From Antrodiella citrinella (taxonomy: Eukaryota > Basidiomycota > Agaricomycetes > Polyporales > Steccherinaceae): a stretch of 54,855 nucleotides of DNA. The position numbers were made by a program, and so were the translations under genes. How positions within the stretch are numbered: position 1 is the first letter of the stretch; the number at the start of each line of letters is the position of its first letter. Where the stretch lies: positions 1 to 54,855 of the forward strand of contig SGPM01000174.1 in NCBI GenBank assembly GCA_004802725.1, in the 5' to 3' direction. The notes beneath the pieces were generated by a model. It searched no databases. It was not told the DNA's origin and saw only the letters and a list, made by a program, of their open reading frames with translations. This document shows, piece by piece, positions 22,529 to 32,043 of this stretch.

Positions 22529-23263
22529 AACTATGGGTTGTTAGGATCAACCTTATAGGTCATAATGTAGGTGCACTGAAGTGGTCGCATACAGGAACGA
22601 GTATGTGCCATCATTTGTTTTTTCTCTCCAGCAAAAGCCTGAGGTCTGACTAAGCAATGAAAACCCGGCTTCTTCACTACAGAGAGTACACGTTTGACAT
22701 GTGCAATTACTTAAACAAGAGCGACAATCATCCAGCAAGCTACTGCTGGCCCGGGTGATATCTCTTCATCCGTCGCCGAGCGAGCTTCTTGTATCATTTC
22801 CGTCTTTGAACACTGCTCAAGTCTCTATGTTTCTCCATGTAATATGATCTCTTGTCCTTTCGCGGGTCCTCGGTTGTTTTGTCTACTAGTCTTGATTGCG
22901 CTCTAGAATTGTCGCATCATCTGTCGGTTTGTCCCTAGATTAGTTACACATTGGGACTCATTTTCGTGTAATGATATGTATGCACCTGATACCAAGATTC
23001 CTGGAGCTCGATAGCAGAAGTGATCATGTATTTATCAAAAACAAATTCTTCTTGGTCCGTTCTTACCGGACCGTGACTGTGATTTTGTCGTCCTGCTCAC
23101 TCGTACTTTGAGCCTCTGAATGAGAAGCCACAACATGAAACATTTACGCAGTGTTTTATGTCCCCATCAACGACCCGATGACCAAGTTCACGACAGCCAT
23201 GTGCTTGCAGAAACGCTGACATTAAGTATCCCAGATCTTTGAATTCTGCCAGTGAGCCGCGGG
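22529..23263. other. Intergenic stretch between convergent genes
   Basis: Convergent 3' region of the Dsk2-like and hydrolase-like genes. Only the doubtful UBA-like trace near 22,564 was noticed. Confidence 0.4.
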
Positions 23264-24238
23264 TCACCTCGGGGGGCCACCCGTCGTGACTTCGTATAAT
23301 CCTTCCACATGTCTTCTATCCAATCTCTCGCTCCAAAACCGCATGATGGGTTCCCACTCATCCCGCGAACGCGGCATGCCTTCCCCTTTGGGCAAGGCCA
23401 CCTCCGATACATTCTTGAACGCCTTCCTGAGCGCTGTGAATTCATCGGGACGATGCGACGTTTGTGAAGGAGCGGGACGGTGAATAGCAAGCAAGGGCGT
23501 CGGACACGGCGTCTTGATCGTTGGGTAGGAAAGGAGAGGTCCTGCAATGGTGACGATGGACGCCAATGCTTTCGGCACGAGCTCTGAGCCGTCCTGCTGC
23601 TCCTCTGCGTCCTCGGACGGCTTGATTCGATTTGACCGCTGTTTCTCGAGTTGGGTACGCCACCATTTGAGAGCGAATTCGGCCGCGACACTTCCCCCCT
23701 GCGCGAAGCCGAACAAATGGATGCGATCGCACGGCCACTTGCAGTCATCGAACAAATGATTTAAGACTTTACTGAACAGCTCGAGAGCGGATGTGGGGTT
23801 CGGCCGCTCAAGCATCTCGCCAAGGAGATCGAACGATTCGTACCATTGGAAGGCTGGCTCATACAAGTATGGTATCCTACCGTCGCGATGAGCGTCGCTC
23901 TCTTTCGAATGTTGATGTTGATTACTCACTGTTCTGGTGCTCGTAGTGCTAGTGTTGCTGTCTGTGGTAGCTTGAGCTGCTTTCCCAACCGCGCGAACGG
24001 TACATGAGTGTCTCCTGCATGGCGAAAGAGAATGTAGCTTGAGTCAAATATCCACAAGATACGACGACTTACCGAGACCGTGAAGTAGAATCAGCAGGTT
24101 TTCATCAGTTCCGTCATCACTGGGCGTATAATCGAACGGTACGTTGACAACGTTTGCCTGAGGTGGTAGTTTGACACGGGGGGAAGGTGCAGCAGCACCT
24201 TCACGGACGACAAGAGGATCTGAGCCCGAATTGGACAT
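23264..24238 (-). CDS. Phospholipase/carboxylesterase-fold protein without a visible catalytic triad
   Basis: Exons 24073-24238, 23930-24014 and 23264-23876 give 287 residues of alpha/beta-hydrolase type (acyl-protein thioesterase / phospholipase-carboxylesterase family). The oxyanion-side strand NLLILLHGLGDTHVPFARLG (residues about 46-65), PYLYEPAFQWYE and the nucleophile elbow IHLFGFAQGGSVAAEFAL are clear. In the family the elbow is GFSQGG; here the Ser is Ala. The regions where the acid and the His should be (LLAIHRPAPSQTSHRPDEF and LPKGEGMPRSRDEW) show no GDxD and no GH(S/T/G) motif. The frame and splice sites are clean, so the gene itself seems intact and may encode a pseudo-hydrolase that binds rather than cleaves esters. 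Start: ATG 24238, with a Pro-rich leader before the first strand. Confidence 0.8.
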
Positions 24239-24595
24239 GAAGCGTACTCCAGATAACCTAGTGACACGTATGAATAGATTTACAAGGTCTCAGAGCTTGT
24301 TAAATACCTCGACTGACGACTGTCTGAGCTGACTACAACTTCAAGCAATCCAAGACTGAGTGAACTTGGAATCTAATCTTATCCAAACTCCTCAATCTGG
24401 GAAAGTGCTTAGTCGGGCGCCTAACACACGTCGATATCTGCTTGAAGCAGGCTTGAAGATTGAAGCTGAACGCTACTCTTCGACTAACCCCTCATACTTT
24501 CGTTCTCTATACCTTCCTCGCCCTCCAAGCAAGTTTTGGATATCCGAATCTTACCTTCAATAAACCATCGAAAAGAATTTCAATTTGCGGCCAAA

Positions 24596-26299
24596 ATGGC
24601 CACGCATTCTAACATGCTGTTCGCAAACTTCAACCAGGACTTTACGTGAGTCGGTCTGTTACAGCTACTTCGCCTCCTACCTACATACCCTCAGATGCAT
24701 ATCTGTCGGAACACGAAAAGGCTACAGCATCACCAATGTGGATCCGTTTGGCAAGGTCTACACCATGGGTACGTCCAGACACTGCGTGCCTCGTTCGATC
24801 CGGAGATGCTCAGAGCTACGCCGCGGTTACAGCTGACGGGGCTCGTGGTATCGTCGAAATGCTGTTTTGCACGTCTCTAATTGCTTTGGTGGGAGCCGCA
24901 GATCACCCTCAGTCAAGTCCTCGGAAGTTGCAGATCGTGAATACCAAGGTGAGTTCACGATTTGAAGTGGCTAAGGGCAGAAGGCCGTGTGGCACGTCGG
25001 TGGCATCGGGTTCAGGCGATGAGGAATATGTACGTTATACGTTGGCTCCCAAGTCTAACGCACCCTTCTATTCAGCGACAATCCATGATATGCGAACTGC
25101 TATTCCCTTCGTCCATCCTGTCGGTCAAGCTCAATCGTAAAACGCTGGTCATCGTACTCGAGAACGAGATCTACATCTATGACATCTCCAATATGCGACT
25201 GCTACATGTCATTGAGACCACACCCAACCCTGATGGTACGTTCGTCTTCTTATCCCCCGCATTCAACGAATTCAATATCGACCATTACTCCAGCCATCGC
25301 CGCGCTGTCCCCCTCGGCGGAGAATTCTTACCTCGCATACCCTTCCCCCGTCCCATCACCGAGCTCCGGTCCCTCCGGTCAAGCACCCGCAGCCGCTGCG
25401 ACCCAAACCGGGGATGTTCTCCTGTTCTCCACGCGGACGCTCACTGTCGCCAACGTCATTCAGGCACACAAAGCCCCAATATCCTTCCTCGCTATCAATT
25501 CAAACGGCACGTTACTCGCTACTTCGTCGGACAAGGGCACTGTTATTCGTGTGTGGAGTATACCGGGCGCGGAGAAGCTGTATCAGTTCCGTCGGGGGAC
25601 GCGGGAAGCCAAAATATATTCGATGAATTTCAATATCATGTCGACGTTACTGGCCGTCAGTTCGGCGCATGACACAGTGCATATTTTCAAGCTCGGACCT
25701 CAGAAAGCGCACAAGGCGGAAGTACAGTCACCGGCGAGCGAGACTGGGTCGCTTGATAGCAGGGATGGAGGACTGGAGGTTGGCGGGTACGAGGCGTTCA
25801 TTGACAAGAAGAAAAACGGCAGTGTCTCGTGTGTATATTCATCTATCTATCATTCTTGTGCACACGCCCTTACGAAATATTTCAGGTCAAGTCTTCGACG
25901 ACGGTCCCTTCACCTGACGAAGAACCTTACCTCGTCCGTGGGCGGTTATCTACCGAACACGCTAACTGAGATGTGGGAGCCTTCTCGGGACTTCGCGTTC
26001 CTGCGATTACCGACTAGTGGATCACGGTGTGTCGTCGCGATGAGCGGGTGAGTACTGCGTCTGCGACCTCAACGCTCCGCCCAGCTGACCGACACCTTTC
26101 TGCAGGACGATGCCCCAAGTCATGGTCGTATCGTCCGACGGTTTCTTCTATCTCTACAACATTGACCTGGAGAACGGCGGGGAATGTTCCCTCCTGAAGC
26201 AGTACAGGTACGTTCTATCCATGACTAACCTGTCACCTGTCACCTACTCACCGTACTTTCAGTTTGGTGGATTCCAGCGACGACTTCGGAAACGATTGA
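24596..26299 (+). CDS. ATG18: Autophagy PROPPIN Atg18/WIPI-like, phosphoinositide-binding beta-propeller
   Basis: Eight exons (24596-24645, 24695-24768, 24833-24948, 25076-25235, 25294-25828, 25886-26047, 26106-26207, 26263-26299) give 411 residues. The seven-bladed WD40 propeller is recognised by [20 protein letters not shown] at the N-terminus, [51 protein letters not shown], and the lipid-binding FRRG in [18 protein letters not shown] (blade 5). The FRRG arginines bind PI3P and PI(3,5)P2 on autophagic and vacuolar membranes, and such proteins recruit Atg2. A Pro/Ser/Ala insertion ([15 protein letters not shown]) sits in one loop. Intron 3 is long for this gene (127 bases). The gene is convergent with the AT-rich E(z) copy downstream. 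Confidence 0.93.
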
Positions 26300-26429
26300 T
26301 TCAGCATGGCTGCAGGCAGGACGTTTTGGTCTCCGTTTTGATTTTTGGAGCATAGTTTCGTATATGATGACTGTCATGAATTCTCGCGTATCCTTTTTTC
26401 TTCTCTTGTTCTTACACATGAATTGAAGC

Positions 26430-28610
26430 ATGGAGAATACCCTTTTATTAATCAGTTAATGTGATAGGTATTGGAGAGTTCATAAGTCATGCTCAGGTAC
26501 ATCCACAATAGCAATATGTCAGCCTGTTATATGAGTGCTAGTCACTGTAGACTTCATCCTCTAATTCATCCTCCTCAAAATCTGACCCACTCTGCTCAGC
26601 ACCACCCTGGTCTCTATGATTTCCCCAGTATTGCTCCCCATAATCAATGAACAATTCTTGGCCTCTGAGAATCTTCTTGTCTACAATAAGCTCAACACAA
26701 GAAAAAAAAAACAGAGGAGGAAAAAAAGGTAGCTGACCAGTATAAAAGCCAATGCACTGTTCACCAGCAACCATCTTAACTGTAGACATATTTTAGCACA
26801 CATAATCAGTTTCTTCTACTTTTGTTGACTTACCCTTGCAGTGCACATTGTCCTTGGGAGAGGGCTGATGGTTGACAAAGCGAGTGAAATTTCCTGCATG
26901 CATAGCATCCAGGGTATAACCTTTGCTATGGTCAAAGCGATAATTGAGGCCTATNAACTCAGAAATGAGGCTGCAGAATGAAGATAAATCATGAGATATG
27001 GTAAAGCCACAGTGCTCTNGGTCTCACCCTCTGGTAGTGTCTTCCTTATCAAATTCTTCAGCAATATACTCTGTGAAAACATTTAAGCAATTCTCTTTCA
27101 AATCAAATATAAAAATCCTCACCTCCAATGAATGTATCTTTTGAAATATCTGCAGTGGCAAATACCCCCAGACCATAGGATCCAGTCTTGACTTCCACAG
27201 GCTAAAAAAAGGNTTTGTTACAAATATATTGCTATAATAATTATAGACACTCACAGCATTTTTCTTGTTCTGCATTGCCATATTTTTGCACTGTTGCGTN
27301 NGNTGCTCCACAGTTCTGGAAATGATTTAGATTTTTNATCATTTTTCAAGNATAAANAAAGCATATACCCTTGNGCTCCTGAATGACAGACATTAGGAGT
27401 ACATTCCCAGTTCTTGTCAAAACAAGGGCATCCTTGTTTACATCTATCCTGACAAAAACAGCCCTTCCAGCGCAGTCTGCCTGTGCATACTAGTAAGTCA
27501 ATCCTACAATTCTGTAATAAACACAATGTCAGCTTACAAGAGTTGCTACAGTAGCAAGCAGNTTGGCAGTGAATGTTGGAATCATAACAGCTACACTGTG
27601 TATTACAAGGTCCAGCATGTTGACATGGCCAGTCCCTGTATGCATAGTCAGCTCAGGTGCAACACAAGTTTAATATTTTTACATACATTGACACCTCTTC
27701 AATAACACCATAGTCCTCTGANATAGCTGTTAGTATATTTCAAGGAAATATATACTAATACTCACTGAAAAAATTGGATAGAATCTTGTCTTGTTTTAAT
27801 TTTTCCTTCAATGACTGTATCTTTAAGTCTGTGCATCTGACATGAAAAATCTATCTTTGATCAGAATGGTGCCAGTCTCAATNTCAGCTTGATTACCTTA
27901 TGACACGGCTGTCTGATAATTATAGCTAAAGTACAAGGGAAAGCATTAGGGCATAAAGACAGCAAATATCTTATTGCTTGTGTNTCTTGATCCTCTGGAT
28001 ACACCTGTGATATTAGAGTTAGATAATATCAATTACAATTCAAAGTTTGAATTCACTGGAATAATGTCCTCATCCTGCAGAATNAAACAAGCTGATCCAC
28101 AAGGCTTTGTCACTGCTTCTCTTAGCTGTGTACTTGTGAAAGTTGCAGGTTCATCAGGCCAAATTGACCAATTGTTGACTAAGAGTGACCAGCAATCAGC
28201 CCATTTATATAATGATATTTANCATGACATTTTACCATGTTTTATGCAATGAGCAGTCAAACATCCCTGATATCTACAAAGATTGTACACCATTGCATTG
28301 ATCTGTGAGGAGAGACTATTTGATACAGTCTCAACAGGCATGTTTCCACCATCTGGGAGATGATAGTCAATATGGCCTGGCCAGAACAGAGGGTCTCTAA
28401 TGCCTCATCTTAGTATTTTATTTTCTAGCCTATAAGATAAAGCTGTTTTTCATACCTCTGATTCATTTCAAAAATGATAGTGCCAGTAGTTTCATAGATA
28501 ATGTTTTGTGCATCAATTGTCTCTAGAGATAAAACATCCCTGGTGCCTGGGACCACAGCCAGCATATCATCCTCATTCATGAATGTGGGCTTGACAGTCA
28601 GATGAGAGAT
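26430..28610. other. AT-rich, CpG-depleted block with scattered ambiguous bases
   Basis: About 2.2 kb in which I count only about five CG dinucleotides, while flanking DNA has one every ten or so bases. It is visibly richer in A+T, TG and CA. About sixteen isolated n positions (such as 26945, 27020, 27213, 27337, 27562, 27722, 28223) all fall here and nowhere else in the window. It covers the 3' end and all CXC/SET exons of the E(z)-like gene, and its right edge lies inside an exon near 28,605. Confidence 0.8.
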
Positions 28611-29280
28611 CACCGATGCCAAGATCACGACAACTAGTCATTTGAAAGTAAGCAGTGTATCAATATATTCAATGCGAGGTGACAAACGTACAATCGGGAT
28701 CTCGCCAGTGATTTTGCCATGCAAACGCACGGAACTGCGGGTCCCTCAGATATTCTTCCTGGGGGAAGTAAGGCTCGCCGGCGTACTTGATGAAGTGGAG
28801 ATCTCGGACTTGGTCCTCCAAGTTCAGATCATCGAACCCCCTTGGAAACATATTCGACTCCGACGGTGTGCATGCTTCATACCTCGGATGTGGGTGGATC
28901 GATGCCGTCGCGTTGTCGGATGGCACCAGCTCCCAGCGGTCAGTGGTGTCAAGGTCCCAGCGTGTATATCCAGAATCCGACCCCTCGACGGCGATGGAAA
29001 CCGTGGTATCCTCGTTGTTGAATGGAACAGGAGATGGAGAAGATGTCGTGATGGTGTCCTGCATAACCGAGAACTTGAAGGCGGCAATTGCTTGAGTGCA
29101 ATGCGACTGCTCCCAGGCATAGAAATCGGCCCAGGTACGACGATATGTGGATAGCACAATATCCCTTTGCGATGTTTCCGAGTCCAAGTCACGATCATCA
29201 GTGAGAAAATGTACCTCGGAATCTGCTGTAGTTCCTGAATACATTGGGGAGATTTGCAAGCTAGAGAGCCTGAGGAGCAA
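26538..29280 (-). CDS. E(z)-type histone methyltransferase (CXC + SET), copy 1
   Basis: Multi-exon gene read from the complementary strand. The first exon (29280 to about 28691; ATG 29280 or 29244) contains WADFYAWEQSHCTQAI and QNHWRDPD. A GTACGT intron then leads to FMNEDDMLAVVPGTRDVLS. Further exons: RDPLFWPGHIDYHLPDGG, INAMVYNLCRYQGCLTAHC, LREAVTKPCGSACF, IRYLLSLCPNAFPCTLAIII. The CXC/pre-SET region has PCQHAGPCNTQCSC and LRWKGCFCQDRCKQGCPCF. The SET domain has VEVKTGSYGLGVFATADISK, IGLNYRFDHSKGYTLDAMHA, GNFTRFVNHQPSPKDNVHC and GQELFIDYGEQYW; an acidic tail ends at 26538. The Asn-His pair and the GEQYW tyrosine are present. E(z)/EZH2 proteins methylate H3K27 within PRC2. All exons downstream of 28,610 lie in the CpG-poor block, yet frames are open apart from n-containing codons. 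Exon borders are approximate. A homologue lies at 37,782-40,485. Confidence 0.8.
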
Positions 29281-29417
29281 GGACGAGCTCAGACTCAGAT
29301 GTGGCGTCTAGTATTACCGGTTGCGACACGGGCGCTTGTATCTACACCTGTGCTAGCGACCCTCACTCACTCACCTTTTGTCACCTCTTTCCTTGCCCAT
29401 TTTCGCGAATCATCAAT

Positions 29418-31831
29418 ATGGACGATGAGACGGCAGAGATTGAACTGGTATGCAGGAAAACACGTTCCGCTATCATTACTGATCAGTTCGTGAATAGTTG
29501 GAGCAGAACCTCCGCAAGACTCGCCAGATATCTCAGCGAATGACTTGTGAGTGAATTCCTCATACAGTCTTATCGCTCGATGTCATTACGTTACAGCCAT
29601 TCTGTCTAGCTTTGATACTCGTTTGATCAAGGTGGAAAAATCTATTCTGCCGCTATACAACGCGTCCCAGTTATTGTCCAGGAGAGGGAACAGTGAGTCG
29701 CCTCTCGCCTCTTCCGGATATGATATATCAACTGCATTACAGATATTGAAAGTGCGCTGCAGAAAATCGACGAGATCAAGAGTAATCAAGAGGGCATTGC
29801 TGCGGAGGAAGCACTGATTCTACGAGGGTGCGTTACATATTGTCTACTATGTTCCTTACGTGCTTATCGTTATGTATGCCAGTCCCCAACCAGGCAGACT
29901 CGACGACTACAAAGACGTTCTGGAGCGCGTCAACGCTGGACTTGTCTTCGGATCCATTGAACGAGACTCGCGCGATACAGCTCGTCTGGTAGAAACCGGA
30001 GCCAAGAAGCTCACACAGCTTTATACGAAGCTCGTAGCAGAGGCGTCTTCTGGTGCCCCTCTGAGCGGTGTAGACTTTTCACTATCGCCATTTCCATCGT
30101 CCCAACTTGCTACCCTTATTCCTCTCGTACAGTTCTTGCGCACGCTACCATTACCTCCAACCCATCCATCACATCCTGCCGCACCTGCAATACAATCGTC
30201 TCTGAAGGATGCACAGAAGGGATATGCGGACATGAGGGGGGCATGGGGGAAGAGATGCTTGGAGCTGTATGGTCGGCGGGTAGTTGAAAGGTCGGACTCC
30301 TTGGAAGGTGTGCAGGCCGGAAGGGAGTTTGGCGCATGGGTGGATAATCTGCTGACTGTTGCCGAGGTATGTTTCACGTTCGTCCCTGAAGTTCATGTCT
30401 AACATGCTGTGCAGGCGGAATACGCATTATTGCTCGAGCTTGCGCCACTCTCACAGGGTCCTGCGCTCGAATCTACATTTGCCACCCTCATCACGCCTCT
30501 CGCCACCCTCTTCACGACCACGCTCTCTTCTATCAGCGCACTGATCAAGAAGTCCATCAACAAACATACGTTCCTTGCGCTATCTGCGCATGCCAATCTT
30601 TCCCTCTGCCAACAGCGGTGGGATGAGTTCATGTCCCGACGCGCTGGCCGGTCGGAGAACGAGCTGAAGGATGGTCTCCATTCGCTCAGGGCATCCTGTC
30701 TGAGGAGTTTCCCTGAATTCATTGCAGATATTCGCCTAGCTGCGACTGGAAAGGGCGGAGAATTCAGTACTGGGCTGCATGACATCACTCTTTCGGTCAG
30801 TCCCGCAGAAGGCTTCAATGTAGCAACATGACTCATGCACGTGATACAGACTGTCAAGTATTTGGAACGTATCCCAGAGGTGCACAGTGCGGCTAGCTCT
30901 GCCCTCTTTACCCTTGGTGATGGCAATTGGCGAATGGGCGAAGGTGTACAGATCGGCAAGGCGCCGCCCAAGGTTGACAGCGACGAGACCACCGTACTCG
31001 AGCACTTCATGTGTAAGCATCATTCTCCCAATTCACATCCCCTGATTACTTACAGCTCTGACAGTTGATGTCGTGAATGCCGTTATCAACACGCTGCAAA
31101 CGCTGTCGCGCACGGGTAAACGGCCCTCGTTCGGATCCATCTTCCTCATCAACAACATCTCTTACCTGCGGAAACGCATCCTCATGAGTCCGCAGGTGGA
31201 CATAGTGCCGCTTCTTTCCAAACCCACGCAAGACACGCTGAACTCAAATTTCCGCACGGCGAAAGCGGCTTACTTCGATTCGAATCTTTCACCCCTGATG
31301 CAAACTCTGCAAGAGGAGAAGGACAAGGGGAAGAGCGCCATCAAGGAGAAATTTACTCGGTTCTTCGATCTGTTGGAGGAAGTCTCGGAGCGACATAAGC
31401 TGGCGAGGGTGTTGCAGGACGATAGAGAAGGTAGAGAGCAGATGGCGGATGAGGTGGTGAAGATGGTTGTGCCGTCACTGCAGCGATTCACGCAGAAGCA
31501 TGGAGGGAAGGACTTTAGTCGAAGTAAGCCATCTTCAATTGCTGCTCCAAAGTTTTGCTGACGAGGTTTACTTGCAGATCCACAGAAATGTTAGTTGTGA
31601 TGATGATCACGTCCTATCGTCGTTACTGACCATATTCATAGATATCAAGATGACTGTTGACGAGGTCGAATCGCTGATTCGTGGCTTCTATGCGTATGTC
31701 GCCTGGTGGAGTACTGTCATTGGTCGCGCTGACACTCTTTTTGTCTTTGTAGCGAGGGTGACAGCAAAGTGGTACCAGTTACTGAGCGGGTCCAGAACAA
31801 CATGTTGATTTCAGCAGGCTGGAGTCGATGA
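29418..31831 (+). CDS. EXO70: Exocyst subunit Exo70
   Basis: Eleven exons (29418-29447, 29498-29546, 29597-29692, 29743-29827, 29883-30366, 30415-30795, 30850-31012, 31065-31523, 31578-31589, 31642-31693, 31753-31831) give 629 residues, the normal size. The N-terminal coiled coil runs through EQNLRKTRQISQRM and IKVEKSILPLYNASQLLSRR. The helical-rod body has LPPTHPSHPAAPAIQSSLKD, HTFLALSAHANLSLCQQRWD, INTLQTLSRTGKRPSFGSIF, INNISYLRKRI and EKFTRFFDLLEEV. The C-terminal end TVDEVESLIRGFYAEGDSKV resembles the membrane-binding domain of Exo70. The protein tethers secretory vesicles to the plasma membrane through PI(4,5)P2 and Rho GTPases as part of the eight-subunit exocyst. Exon 9 has only 12 bases. 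The gene is divergent from E(z) copy 1, with only about 140 bases between the two starts. Confidence 0.92.
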
Positions 31832-31888
31832 TTTTGTATGCGTAGTGTACGTAGTTAATCGGAATGACATTGCTTTGATGCGTGTAAA

Positions 31889-31901
31889 TAGGGTTAGGGT
31901 T
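31889..31901 (+). promoter_or_regulatory. Telobox-like element upstream of SEC31
   Basis: TAGGGTTAGGGTT, two telomere-type repeats, lies about 145 bases before the Sec31 ATG. Similar boxes occur at 20,735 and 54,234, also upstream of genes. Confidence 0.4.
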
Positions 31902-32043
31902 GAACTCACGTGAGCGCCACGTGGGTAGTTCTGGCTTGAGACATGGTGAGGGTTGGCGAGTACGTGTCACAGTTCACTGCTTTACTTTACGATCTATCTC
32001 TTTCCGTCTTTTTCTTCTCTCCTTTCTCCTCCAGAACTCGACG

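Noticed and set aside
22564..22610. A complete UBA exon downstream of the Dsk2-like gene
   Set aside because: Only a few residues (NVGAL) resemble a UBA helix, stops surround them and no splice junction joins them in phase.
26430..28610. Contaminating DNA (animal or plant) because of CpG depletion
   Set aside because: The encoded protein shares its exon order and CXC/SET motifs with the fungal copy at 37.8-40.5 kb and continues in frame into normal-composition exons; a misassembly is kept as an alternative in the findings.
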